Shown: positions 1 to 11,682 of the stretch, piece after piece
Position numbering within the stretch: position 1 is the first letter of the stretch
How the letters are laid out: each line of letters starts with the position of its first letter
NCBI GenBank assembly: GCA_951812925.1
Contig: OX638368.1
Location: 119,745,309 to 119,809,308, forward strand
DNA from: Calliopum simillimum
Lineage: Eukaryota; Arthropoda; Insecta; Diptera; Lauxaniidae
DNA length: 64,000 bases
Direction of reading: 5' to 3'
Notes under the pieces: generated by a model
What the model was told of the DNA's origin: nothing
Seen by the model: the letters and a program-made list of their open reading frames with translations, nothing else
The model's database searches: none
Position numbers and translations under genes: made by a program

Positions 1-765
1 TTCGGTACAAAATAGAAAACCTCATTTATCATCCCTGGTACACTGACAAATGTGAAACGAAAAGAAAACAAAAAACATGAAACCAGTGTCAGTCAGCTTT
101 CTGTGTCTCTCTTTGTGCTGTATCCTCTTTTCAGCTCTGTGTGACCGCGAATTTTGTCGTTCTTAATATTGAAAAATTTGTATTTAATTTTACCTGGCTT
201 AATGGCAAAATATTAAAATAATTTTAACTTTGTGCACATTAACACACAAATATCTTTCTAATGGTGTATAATTCAAAGTCGTGCTTTATTTCTAACAAAG
301 TAAAAAAGGTAGGACAACTTTTTGTCTTGCGTATTAATATATAGATTTAAGATAATTGTCTATACTTTTGGACTTTTACAGATGTTTTAAATATGAATTT
401 TATAAATTAAATAAAATAAATATTGGGGCATCTGTTTTTGAACATTATTTTAGAAAAATAGTTTCCCGTATTAGCATTTTTTAGAGCTTTCTTGCTTAAA
501 AAACGTATTTTTAGTATTCATTTTAGTGGAAAATTAAATCAAGCAATTTGTTGCTTTTTGTTTCTGCAAACAACCCGCCGTGAAAAATTAAACAAAACAT
601 AAATTCAAAAAACTGGAAAATTAATAGCTAAAGGTCAAGCTCAACAAATTTTATCGAAAATTTCCAACGTAGCCGCATTGTTTGCTGGATTACTGAGCAA
701 AAACCAGCAAACGCAAGCTATTTATTTCAAGTGATACTTAAAATAAAACATATTTATTAATAATA
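1..765. other. AT-rich non-coding DNA, no gene seen
   Basis: No open frame with recognisable homology and no clear repeat structure is visible. If the Gpdh1 gene continues off the left edge, as its missing exons imply, this is intronic sequence of that gene. Confidence 0.5.
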
Positions 766-767
766 TA

Positions 768-2407
768 CAGTGACTCACGAAATTGATCACGCTTTGGCTA
801 TGAATGCAAACAACCAATAAGAAGTCTGAAATGGTTTTGTATTTTTAATGTGTCTTTATTTTGGGAAAACTGCATTAAGTAGAGGAAAATAAACAAGGGA
901 CAAATTCCATGAAAACTCTTTCTTAAATAAAAAATAATAAAACAAAATCAAAAATACTCAGCGTGATCAATTTTGTGACTTCACATAATGAACCTCGGAA
1001 ACTAATGTAAATATTTTGTATAGCCTCCTAGTGCATCAATAACTGCTTTTATTCTTCTGGGCATACTATCTAGAAGAGTTTCACAAATTTCTTGAGCAAT
1101 AGCATCTTAAGCATTTTGAGCCTTAGGCCAAAATTCATTAAGAGTACCAATTTAACCTTCCATCCATTTTCTCAATATGCCCCATAAGTGCTCGATAGGA
1201 TTGAGGTCTGGAGATCACGAGGGCCTTTTTATTGTTGTTATTCCATTATCTCCAAGCTATTTTTGTGTCCTCTTTGCAGTGTGTTTTGGATTATTGTCCT
1301 GCTAAAAAACAATAATCGAAGCATTTACTCTCAATTTTTGTAAAATACCAAGCAAATGACTTCGTAGAATTTCCCTGTAAGACTCTGCTGTTATTCGACC
1401 TTAAATTTTGGTAACTCTACCAACACCTCCAGTGGTCAAACATACCCACATCATTAGTGAGCCTCCTCTAAACTCAAACTTTGTTGACTCAAAGGGCGTG
1501 CAAAAGTTAAAAGCCATTGAGGCACAGAAAGTTGCGTTGGGAGCTTGTCAAATGTTATAAAGACTGGAGCACTTACGATTGCGAGAAAGTTATATGGTCA
1601 AATAATACCAAAATAAACCACTTAGGATCGGAAATCAGTGAGTGGGCTTGGAGGAGTAAGGGTTCGAGACTTCAGCCATACTACGTTAAGCCCACACTTC
1701 AGTTTGGAGAAGGCTCAATAATGGTGTGGGTATGTATGACCACTAGAGGTGTTGGTAGAGTAACCAAAATTGAAGGTCGAATAACAGTAGAGTCTAACAG
1801 TGAAATTCTACGAAGTCATTTGCTTGGTACTTTACAAGATTTGAAAGTAAATGCTTCGATTATTGTCTTTTAGCAGGACAATAGTCCAAAACACACTGCA
1901 AAGAGGACACAAAAATGGCTTTCAGATAATGGAATTACAACAATAAAATGTCCCTCGTAATCTCCAGACCTCAACCCTTTTGAGTACCTATGGGGCATAT
2001 TGAGAAAATCGATGGAAGGTTAAATTGGTACTTTTAATGAATTTTGGCCTAAGGTTCAAAATGCTTGAGATGCTATTGCTCCAGAAATTTGTGGAACTCT
2101 TCTAGAAAGTATGCCCAGAAGAATAAAAGCAGTTATTGATGCACTAGGAGGACATACAAAATATTAACATTAGTTTCCAAGGTTCATATTGCGAAGTCAC
2201 AAAATTGATCACGCTGAGTATTTTTGATTTTGTTTTATTATTTTTTATTTAAGAAAGAGTTTTCATGGAATTTGTCCCTTGTTTATTTTCCTCTACTTAA
2301 TGCAGTTTTCCCAAAATAAAGACACATTAAAAATACAAAACCATTTCAGACTTCTTATTGGTTGTTTGCATTCATAGCCAAAGCGTGATCAATTTCGTGA
2401 CTCACTG
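768..2407. mobile_element. Palindromic Tc1-like transposon relic (head-to-head 3' halves)
   Basis: The ends are inverted copies of each other. The left end starts CAGTGACTCACGAAATTG and the right end has the same sequence in reverse complement with one mismatch in the first 25 bases. A TA dinucleotide lies outside each end (766-767 and 2408-2409), as expected for Tc1/mariner insertion. The inverted repeat is not a short TIR but runs about 710 bp on each side (roughly 768-1480 and 1695-2407), leaving a spacer of about 210 bp. Each arm carries the catalytic 3' half of a Tc1 transposase, so the element has two 3' halves facing away from each other and no helix-turn-helix 5' half. It cannot encode a whole transposase. 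Confidence 0.9.
1517..2160 (+). pseudogene. Tc1-like transposase, catalytic half, degenerate
   Basis: Reading rightwards, the frame shows the Tc1 landmarks: VIWSNNTKI where the family has the first catalytic Asp in W-S-D-E-T-K, then FGEGSIMVWVCM, then QDN-PKHTAK (second Asp), then SPDLNPFEYLWG (catalytic Glu). Stops interrupt it: TAG at 1871-1873 just before QDN, and another before SPDLNP. The first Asp reads Asn. The protein lacks the N-terminal DNA-binding domain. A second copy of the same region lies on the minus strand at about 1000-1480, also with stops. This is a dead remnant and no function is expected. Confidence 0.85.
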
Positions 2408-2672
2408 TAGATACAAAAATTGATTACGTCAACACTTTTAATTTTTTAATGCAAACTTTACTAAGAATCTTATTAGTAAAATATTAGAATTACGAGAAAA
2501 AATATTTCGTATTACATAATTACATACATATTGTCAAAGTCATATAAATTATTTTTATTGCAGCAATTTTGTTGACAAGTGTTGTATTTTCTAGTGTTAA
2601 GTTTATTTATACCCAAGACAATAAACATTTATAATTATATATGAATATATGTATACTCGTACATCATTACTC

Positions 2673-3155
2673 ACGGTGCTGAATCAGCAGTTTAAATAAA
2701 ATTTTGCTGAACTCGAAAAATTATTTTGTCTGACACTTCTTAGACTCAAAACTAACAACTTTTTTTATATTTTTGACCTAGGTTGTCCCGGCCCATTTTT
2801 TTCTGCCGACATTTTTCGGTTCTTTAATACAATTTTCGACATTTTTTTTTTTAAACTTACTCTGAAAATAGGTTTAGATGTGCCAAAATTGATACATTTG
2901 AGTCAAAAAAAATTTCTGTCGGAAATTTTCAATCAATTACATGGTTTCAGACATTTTTGCGATTTTTTAATAAATTTTAAGAGTAAGTTTAAAAAAAGAT
3001 GTCGAAAACTGTTTTAAAAAACCGCAGAAAAGAATAGGCCGGTACAACCTAGGTCGAAAATATGAAAAAGTAGTTAGTTTTGAGTCAAAGTGCAAGAAAA
3101 AATAATTTTTCGAGTTCAGCAAAATTTTATTTAAACTACTGATATCAGCACCGTG
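2673..3155. mobile_element. Fold-back (palindromic) element, 0.48 kb
   Basis: The sequence from 2673 (ACGGTGCTGA) returns in reverse complement ending at 3155, with high similarity over about 200 bp per arm, including the shared stretch TTTAAATAAAATTTTGCTG. The centre around 2880-2950 is unpaired. There is no coding content. It looks like a non-autonomous hairpin MITE; the superfamily is unknown. Confidence 0.75.
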
Positions 3156-4804
3156 TCCTACCAACAAAATTTACATACATATGTACACATCTAGCTCAAC
3201 AAGTGTCATTTAAGCACGCGAAAAAAATTGTTATTCAAAAACTATATATACACATGGCTACGCTTGATTTAAAGCAAAGTATTTTATTATCTTCATGAAA
3301 TTCGGTTTGGAAACCATAGTAAAATGCACTATTATTGGTGGCATCTTTATGTTAATATTGTTTTCTTTTTGCCGCAAAAGCTTTTAACACTGTCAATAAA
3401 GCCAACGCTTTGAAGTCTATACAGAATGAACCGATTTTTATGAGATTTTTTATTTTTTTAATAGAACATAGAAACTATTTTCGGATTTTATTGAAGATTT
3501 TTCGAAATTAAATTATTTGCACGCTTCAATTTACTTGGAACAAACAAAATTATTGTACATTCAACCGGTGAGAACATGTGAAAGCTTTGATGAATCAATA
3601 ATTAACGACGCCTTATGTCATGGCCTTAAGCCGAAGACAACTGTGACCATAATCGTTAATCGATATTAAAAGGTTCGCTAGAACTGTGAGCAATTGAGCA
3701 CTTAAGCAAGCGAATATTTCAGTAATTTTACACGGTTTTTATTTATATTTGGGTGATTCCACTCACGTAGGAATGAAAATACATTATTTTCGGCACAGAA
3801 TTTTTTTTTTTCTTTTTTTTTTTGTAACATCTACTTAAGTTCAGACAAGTAGTCTAAGTCTTTTTTGTACTTTTCTTAAAACGGGTCGGTCAGAAAAATA
3901 TGATGAAATTTGATGGCCGTTTATAAAAAAAATTAGCTAAGGAGGCAAAGTACCTATGAAAATAATCGTATTAAGTGATGTTTGTTAAAACCCAATTATT
4001 TTTACCTCTTAAAAATATTAGACCTTTAAGTTTCCAGGAGACTGAGGCCAGGGTCCTGAGGTTTTATCACATTTCAGTCAATGAATTGTCGAAACTACGT
4101 TAAATGAAGAACTTATGAAGTTCAATACTAAAATGTCAAGGTTTTGTAACCTATAAATGTAATTTTAAATATATTTTTCACGAAAATAAGAAGCAGGCAC
4201 CTGAGGATCTGACTGGCTGTGACACAATTTCACACACAAAACTCGGCGTATGGAGCAAAATATCCACGGTCTAAGGCAAATGAATGTGATTCTAAGATAA
4301 ATTTACTTTTTTATTTCACATCAATAAAGCAGCAAAGCGAGAGACAAAGTTTAATAAGGTATTTTATAATAAAACTGAATATTTATTGCACAATTTGACA
4401 ATTACATTGAAAGACTCGAAATCGAATATGCCAGGAGACTGAGAATTTAGCACTTTAAAGTTAAATTTTTGTATGAAATATCTTTGGGATCGAACCAGTT
4501 TTCAGTGTCATACTTGAAACAATTTAGATGTTTAGTTTTGATCCCAAATCAATACGAAAACTATACAAAATAAGGTCAGCATATCCCCTCGTGAGTAGAA
4601 TAATCTATTTAATTTTAAAGTTTTCGGAAAAAAAGTTTATGATCTTTCATTAAAAAATATTTTAAAAATATTCTTGTAAGGAGTCCGCTCTATGACGTAA
4701 GTTTGCTTCAAAAATGTTGAGGAAAAAATACCGCACATTGGTGAGCAGGTTTTCCTTCTTCAGCCACTCCTTAGCAAACAGAATATTATTTCCCCATTTT
4801 CAAT
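3156..4804. other. Non-coding, probably Gpdh1 intron
   Basis: AT-rich sequence without a recognisable exon or element. Minus-strand frames were scanned for the next Gpdh1 exon, which should begin with a residue run like AVPDL, and none was seen. Confidence 0.4.
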
Positions 4805-4941
4805 GAGGGGATTCCTGAAAACGTGTAAAAGCCTCGAAAACCTCGTAAACTCGTAAAAGTTGTCAAAATCAATACGAAATTTGACTGTTTTACGAGTTTA
4901 CGAGGTTTTCGAGGCTTTTACACGTTTTGAGGAATCGCCTT
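4805..4941. mobile_element. Hairpin MITE, 'GGAATNCC-ACGTGT' family, copy 1
   Basis: Almost the whole 137 bp is a palindrome. It opens GAGGGGATTCCTGAAAACG and closes with the complementary GGAATCGCCTT, the two arms meeting near 4865-4880. AAT flanks it on both sides (4802-4804 and 4942-4944), consistent with a 3-bp target duplication. Further copies are at 15813, 30357, 31421, 32391 and 45867. Confidence 0.85.
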
Positions 4942-7580
4942 AATGCTTTTATTTTAATGATAAAATATGAAAACAAATACAGGGCGACTCCCTAACATGA
5001 GTTGCAATGCCTTGCGACAGCATTTTCGTAGAAAAAATTTATAATTTTAGGAGCTAATTGTTATTACAGTCATGACTCATGATACAATGGAAACAGTAAT
5101 AAAGCAAAAACATTGCAATTAACGTTTTTGAAGCCGCCCATAGTACTAGAATAGTAGTAAAAGTACGAAAAACCATCAGACCAGACCAGAAATCCAAAGA
5201 CCATTAAATACTTTAGTCAAAGAGCGAACGAAAAAAAGAACGTAACAAGCACATTTACTGAAACATTTTCAAATTGGCTGGCAACAAAGCACTTCACTTA
5301 AAAACCATTCATAAAATATGTACATAAATGTGCATAAAAATTAATTTCAAGTGAAAGGTATGATGTTCGCTTTAGAGTATTTCAAAATTAGGAAACACAT
5401 CGATTGAATTTACAAGTGCTAGATTTCAACACGAGTACATTTTGAACATATGTATAAAGATAATTGTAAAATGATAATTTTGTCGGTATGTATAAAAAAC
5501 AGCGAAAAGCTTATCAATATTTTAAAGTACAAACAAATTCTTATCATGATTTTGTATTATGTATACTGTAAAGATACAATAAATTTTTTTTCTTTAATTG
5601 TACTTTGACTTTGTACAAGCAAAAAATTTCCTGAGTGTTATTGTAGTTGATAAATGGCAAAATTTTAAATAACATTTAATTGATTACAAATAAAAGTTTT
5701 AACACAACTTATTGGCAGCAATTAAACAAAAAATAAAAATTGTTAAAAAACTAGAAAGTTTGCATAAGAATAGACAAAACAAAACAACAAAGCAGCGAAA
5801 GCTGCTCATGGCCTTGACCTACACCTTGCTAACGTTAACATTTCGCTAAAACCAAATATAAAAGTCAACACAGCGTTAAGCAAAAGGAAAATATTTAAAA
5901 GTATAGTAAAAAACTGCAAAGCAAAACAAAAAAATTGGCTCTTATAAAATTTTAAAATAAGCACCCATTTAACGATGGATGAATGCTCTTGGCCAAGAGC
6001 ACGCCGCTGTCATTGAATGCTTCTGTGGTGTCTACAGCAAGCATAGCAGCTGATTAGATAATTTTGAGGATGCAAGTTTACGTAAGGGCATTTTCTTGTA
6101 AAATGTTGTTTGTTTTCTAATTGGTTTTATTTTTAAAAATGCGTAAAGAATATCACTATATGCATGGGTTATTCTATGCAGAACGAACAAGTAAGTAAGT
6201 AAATTTATTGAGCCTTTAAATCAATAACAATAGTACATAAAAAAAATAGTAACGGTGGAAGGATACATAGAATTGATATAATATATTATATTACAGTGGA
6301 GTCTTACAAAATGCTAACAGCAATATTATTACTGATGGAAAAATCAAAAGCTTGCTCATGGCTTTTTGAAGTATCTTTGATGTCTTATCAAATAACCTTA
6401 AATCTTAATAACTACAAACTACAAATTAAAGCAGAACGAACAATAAACGTTCTCAGTCGGGACTATGTATATATTTTTTTTAAACTTAGAAAATTATGTT
6501 CACTAATGCTTTAGATGGCGAAGTTTAAATTTTGAAATAGGGGTCTGCACAACACGTGTTGTTGGAGTTTTAAGACATTTCATATCAATATACGTTACGT
6601 CTTGTACCCGTTTTTTATTTATCAAATAGTTCATTTTAGTGCAAAGACCTGTCTTGTTTAATTTGCCACTTTTTTGTTTGCGCTCTCTCTCTTGCGAAAA
6701 TGTATGAAAGCTACTACAGTCCTGGGTTACCAATGGGTTGTAACTTGCCCCAGTCAAAAATTTGACTGTATTTTTCCCACTCGAATGTTTAACACTGAAC
6801 TGAAGTATATGATAGTATAAAATACAGTACACTGAAGTATTTGTTAGAATCACGACACTGAACTGAAGTATATGGTAGCATAAAATACTACTATTCTAGA
6901 ACGATTTTTTTTCTCTTTCTTCACATTTTCTCATGCATATGACAATAATTGTAATGCACTTATTAAAACAAATTAAGTTAAATTGAAATTAAATTATAAA
7001 CAACAAGAGCGAATAGAAAAATTAATAGCCCCATTAAGTATTATGACGTGGCTAAAAATTATTCATTAATGACATCCGATTTAAACATTTAATTAAGAAC
7101 TTGCTTCGCTTTCACTTGAGCTTAAAGAATAAAGTTTGTAAACAAAAACTTCAATTTATGTGTTTACTTTAAAGGCGTACGCTCTTGAAATTGGTCACGC
7201 AATCGTTTGAGTCATACATAATAAGGCTGTTTGTTTCAATTATTAAAGCAGTATCATGTTTTAATCTGATGATTTACCATCGTAAGCCAAATTATGATTT
7301 ATCGCCACATTAACCTCTCTCCAGCTTTCTCACTTCATTTTTTTAATACATTTATAATATACGTTGAAAACTATCGTACTCAAAGTCGTAAATGTAACTA
7401 ACTAATCCTTTGTTTATAGGAAAGTTCTGTTTTTCCATTAAAAAATGGAAATGGGGATGGTATTGGCGTCGGATAACTGAAGTTTATTAAGTATTTGAAA
7501 AATAATTGGGCATAAAATAAATTGCCATAAATGATTTTAACGCAAAATTAACGTGAAATCAATTTTACGGTTTTTTTAGT
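4942..7580. other. Non-coding, probably Gpdh1 intron
   Basis: No exon was recognised. At about 6789-6887 a unit of about 66 bp containing CACTGAACTGAAGTATATG is repeated in tandem, with only two copies. The rest is low-complexity AT-rich DNA. Confidence 0.4.
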
Positions 7581-8303
7581 GACGCCGACAAGTAATTTAT
7601 CTATATATATAAATTAATGTTTGTATCACTGTATGTTCCGTAAAGACTCCCAAACGGCTGGACCGATCACCGTGAAAATTTACATTAATAGGTACGGCGC
7701 GTGTTTCTGCATCAATAGTTTTTTCGGTTTTTTTATTTTTTTTTTTTTACCCAAGGGGGACTAGGATGCTGGAACCAGCATTTTTTTTCTTTTTTTTTTT
7801 TCGTTTTTTCTACGAGTTTTGAGACTTTTTACATTTAAGGGGGAAAAAAATGTTTTCACCCTAAGGTCCTCCCTAGGCGGAACAAAAAATTATAAAAAAA
7901 AATCGTTTTTTCGTTTTTTCTACTCGTTTTATGACTTTTTACGACATTTTAGTTGGACAAAAATTTTTTTCACCCAAGGGATAATTCGTTTTTTTCGTGT
8001 TTCCAAAAAAAAATCATATCATATCGCAGAAAATATTTAACGGACATGAATGAGATTTGGTATATGTATTGAGAGTTTCGGCACAAATAATGTCCGAGGC
8101 AAAAATGGGCGGTACCATGCCCTTAAAAAAATGTCATATCTCTGAAACAATTTAACCCACATACTTAGATGAGACAATTCACATTCTTTGGTACAAGTTC
8201 CTTTGTACAAGAGAAGGTGTAGCAACGCACATCAGGAAATGCTAATTTCCAAATAAAAAAACTCATTTCGCTAATTCCCTCGAAAGATTACTTGTCGTCT
8301 GAC
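7581..8303. mobile_element. Possible short-TIR element or dispersed repeat
   Basis: CGACAAGTAAT occurs near 7586 and its reverse complement near 8286, giving an 11-bp perfect inverted pair that bounds about 720 bp. Inside, the phrase about an 'aaacggctggaccgat' site and the 'gggcggtaccatgccc' motif look like dispersed repeats seen elsewhere in the window. There is no coding sequence. The boundaries are a guess. Confidence 0.35.
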
Positions 8304-8679
8304 CTATAAATATTTAAGTCCACTTTTTGTGTAACATCCCATATTTGCAAACTTTAGTCTCCTTATTCTTCCCCCTTCAACCCCTAGCATACATACGTCA
8401 GCTGTATGCACATATGTATTCGTAAAAGTTTTTCTTAATTTTTGAATGACATTGATGCATTTTCTCACGCTACATTCCAACTCTCTCTAACGCTCAATAT
8501 GCACATTACATAAGTTTGCGAGTTTTATTTATAAACATCTGCAAAATATCACTTTTTTGTTGCTTTTGCATTACCATACGTAGCAGCTAATTAACAATAA
8601 TTTGCATAATGTTTTTTATTACATATGCCAAATTTATCATTTTTTTTTTAAACGTGTTGGTGGATGAAAATTTACTTAC

Positions 8680-9025
8680 CACATTTGGTGGCAACTTATG
8701 ACCAGGCAAATATTTAACATTCTCATGACTGGTATTAATGATTTCGGTCAATTTCCTTCCGTCAATCATTTCCTCATAGACATACATTGTGACACGATCT
8801 TCGAATTCAGGCAAAGTAACTGCATTTGCTCCAACGATTTTGGCAATAGCGGAACCCCTAGTGAAAGCGGGAGAAAAAATCAGTAAATTATATAACATGT
8901 GGCTAAGGGGTGTGTACCAAAATGCATTATGCACAATGCATATATAATTTTTTTTTCTTCCCCATTTTATTTTTAACTTACCAGTTACCGGAGCCAACAA
9001 TACAAACGTTGATTTTCTCAGCCAT
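8680..9025 (-). CDS. Gpdh1: Glycerol-3-phosphate dehydrogenase [NAD+], first two coding exons (partial)
   Basis: Cytosolic NAD-dependent glycerol-3-phosphate dehydrogenase interconverts dihydroxyacetone phosphate and glycerol 3-phosphate. In flies it feeds the glycerophosphate shuttle of flight muscle and lipid synthesis. Exon 1 runs 9025 to 8982 (ATG at 9025-9023, then 14 codons plus 2 bases, donor GTAAGT). Exon 2 runs 8857 to 8680 (acceptor CTAG, donor GTAAGT). Joined, they give 74 residues that start [18 protein letters not shown]: the Rossmann GxGxxG motif is Gly11-Ser-Gly13-Asn-Trp-Gly16. They continue through the family-typical VTMYVYEE and GHKLPPNV. The family protein is about 350 residues, so about four fifths is missing. 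No later exon was found down to position 1, so intron 2 must be at least 8.6 kb and holds several transposons. A TATA-like stretch on the minus strand (9346-9355) could be the promoter of a transcript starting near 9320. Confidence 0.93.
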
Positions 9026-9345
9026 TTTTCTTAGTTAAAGAAATATATAAATAAAACTTCGCGTTAAGATTTAACTAAAATGTAAAACTACTAAAATCAC
9101 TTGAATTAGACTAGTGCGATAGTTGTGCAGTTGAGCGTTTCCAAAGTGACACGTTTACCACTGGCAATGAAGGAACGACGACTGAAAAATCAAAATCAAA
9201 AATATGCCACAGAGTGTACGAGTAGTAAGCAAATAGTGCTCCCTTGCTATGTTGGCGCTCACTCTCGTCGTGTTGTAGTATCCAATTTTTGATTAACACG
9301 GAGGGGGTCGCTGTATTGGTTGATAACACGCCGACTTGCTTTTGT

Positions 9346-9355
9346 TATTATAAAG
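9346..9355 (-). promoter_or_regulatory. Possible TATA box of Gpdh1
   Basis: Read on the minus strand this is CTTTATAATA, about 320 bp upstream of the Gpdh1 ATG. A start site about 30 bp downstream would fall near 9320. The call rests on motif and position only. Confidence 0.3.
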
Positions 9356-9359
9356 CGCA

Positions 9360-11155
9360 ATTGATAAATCTACGGAGAAGTCAAAAATAAATTTTCGCTC
9401 ACTTTTGGATGAATTTTCGCATAGCCGAAACTTTGCAAAATGCATATTTCCATTATTTTGACTTACTTTCTGAATATTTTTTCTACAGATGTGCTATTGA
9501 GTTTTATGCTTATGTTTTTTTATTAAATTTTATGCAAGAACAAACGTAAAATATACGACAGTTAATAAATCAATTGATGCGAAAAAGTTTGCGACTAGAA
9601 AACTATTGCTAAAGTTGACAGCTATCACATTTTTCCTCAGTAGTGCCAGACTATCAGAAATTTACAGTCTTCTCCTGTTGTTGCGTCTTAAAAAGTTAAT
9701 TGTTATTAAGCTTATGGGCAATGCACAAGGTGTCGCAACATTTTAACCAGTTTGAAAACTTGAAAGAATTCAACTTTAACAACAACTTATGAATTGCCCA
9801 TGTATTAAAAGGTATTAACAATAGTGTCATTGAAAGAAATAATCCTAAATACATACCTGGGGGTCGATTCTGGATCAATGAAACACTGTGAAATGCAAAA
9901 AAAATTCATCACTTTCAATTATCTCGAATCATTTCACCTCACTTCGATTGAAGAGATTCTGGTTTACAAAGTGAAAAGAGAGAGTTCATTAAAGTTTTTA
10001 TTTGTGGTGAGTGAAAAATAATAAGGTAAGCTTTTGGGCATCTATCTGGACTTTCGTTAGCACTTTACGATTAATGTATGGGAAAGCAACAACAAAAAGG
10101 GCTTAGCTTATGCACGTTAAATTAAAGTGGTAAGTTCTGCGGCTAAATATTGTTGCCGTTTGACACCGTTTTATATTGATAATTAATCGGATTTTCCTCT
10201 TTTGACTTCGCATTTGTTATCGATTGTAAGTTGACATTTGTGTATTGTTGACATTTGTGTGTTGTTTTAAATTTTTTTTTTTTTTTTTTTGTTGTTCGCT
10301 CGTTATTAATTTTGAGCTTGTTTTGTATGAAAATGAATCGGATTTTTTATCATTTACTTTATAAACTTTATGTTTTGGTTTCGCGCGATTATTAAGAAGA
10401 GGTGGTCGGTCGCACCACAAACATAAACACACCATAAGCAAATATCAGATGTTAATAGAGAAGAACATAATGTTCGAAAGTGCTATTCCCAATGCAGCGT
10501 TTTGTTCGACCACAGTTAGCACACATTAAGCCCATTTGCCGCAAAAACGCACCTTTTATCATTTTGTGTAACTTCCAAGGCTGATAAATAGTTTAATTTA
10601 AAATACAAATTTTACGCATATACGTAACAAGGTTCTGTAGATGATGTGATAGAGTTTATTATAGACGTATTATTGAGTGTTTGTGTTTAGAGTTCGATTC
10701 CCAATGCGGGGCAATATTTTTTTTTTATTAAAAAGAACTCGCAGCGATGCTCTTTTTTTAAGTAAAGGTAAGCGCTTTCGCCCTAACTAAAATATTATAT
10801 AAATTGCTCTAGCCCTTTCAGGACTATAAGCACATAGTAGCTTGTGCAATAATTTTAGCTATTTAGAATTGTCAATTGAGCGTGTGAAAACATTTCTTTT
10901 TTAAACTAAAAATTTGATCAAAATTTAACGGTTTTTCTGAAATTTTCTGGGTCATGTGTATCCCCATGGTTGGTTGTTAAGATTTACGTTTTCCCCATAG
11001 AAAGTAAGTCGAGATAAGGATACAGGTTAAATGGCAAAAAAAAAAATTGACAAAAGCACTTTTTCAAAATAAGTTTTTTCCATGGAAAGAAGCAGCATTT
11101 TTTAATGAAAAAATATTTGGCAAAAAAATCTATTTCAATTTTATTAAATGTTAGC
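9360..11155. other. Intergenic region between divergent Gpdh1 and Polr3B
   Basis: No exon was recognised. It includes a T-rich run at 10270-10290 preceded by a short tandem TTGACATTTGTGT pair. The upstream control regions of both neighbouring genes must lie here, but no specific sites could be assigned. Confidence 0.4.
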
Positions 11156-11307
11156 AATGTTCGTTGAAAAAAAACTTTATAAATATTTATAAATATTTAT
11201 CAAGTTTTTGTGACGCAAGTATGAAATCTTTGTTTCAACGAACGCTTTTTGTTAAAAACTTTATGAATATTTACAAATATTTATAAAGTATTTTTTTCAA
11301 CGAAAAC
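11156..11307. repeat. Small AT-rich palindrome
   Basis: GTTCGTTGAAAAAAAACTTT followed by repeated AATATTTATA comes back in reverse complement as AAAGTATTTTTTTCAACGAA. It is about 150 bp in all and could form a hairpin. Possibly a MITE remnant. Confidence 0.5.
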
Positions 11308-11682
11308 GGCTACTATTGACCTTAGAGCAAAAAGTTAATGGAAAATATTTGTTTAGTATTCATTTATAATAAAAAACCTTAACATTTGTTCCAATTGATA
11401 CACAAAAAGAATTGAGAAGCATCAAAGTAGTTTTTTGCTTTCCTGAAAAGTTGGCAATATCGAGTTAGGTGTTTTGTCCAAAAATCCGCAGGTCTGGTAG
11501 CCCTGAACATTATTTTATGTGGCAACTCTAATAATTAAATTTTTCGAACACTTCATTATTATCGCGTGCGAATATATTTACAAATTATCCTCGATGGTTT
11601 GTGATTTGTATTCTTTTAATTTCAATATTTTATTAAAAATTACTTCATAACATAACATTAATACACAGTGTCTGACGCCACC

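Noticed and set aside
6296..6853. Overlapping ORFs of 72 and 116 residues
   Set aside because: No protein-like composition or family match, and they overlap on opposite strands in AT-rich DNA with a local tandem repeat.
8698..8886. 62-residue plus-strand ORF
   Set aside because: It is the antisense shadow of Gpdh1 exon 2.
10640..10770. Possible tRNA-derived SINE ('gttcgattccc' near 10690)
   Set aside because: A B-box-like match is present but no A box at the right distance and no second copy in the window.
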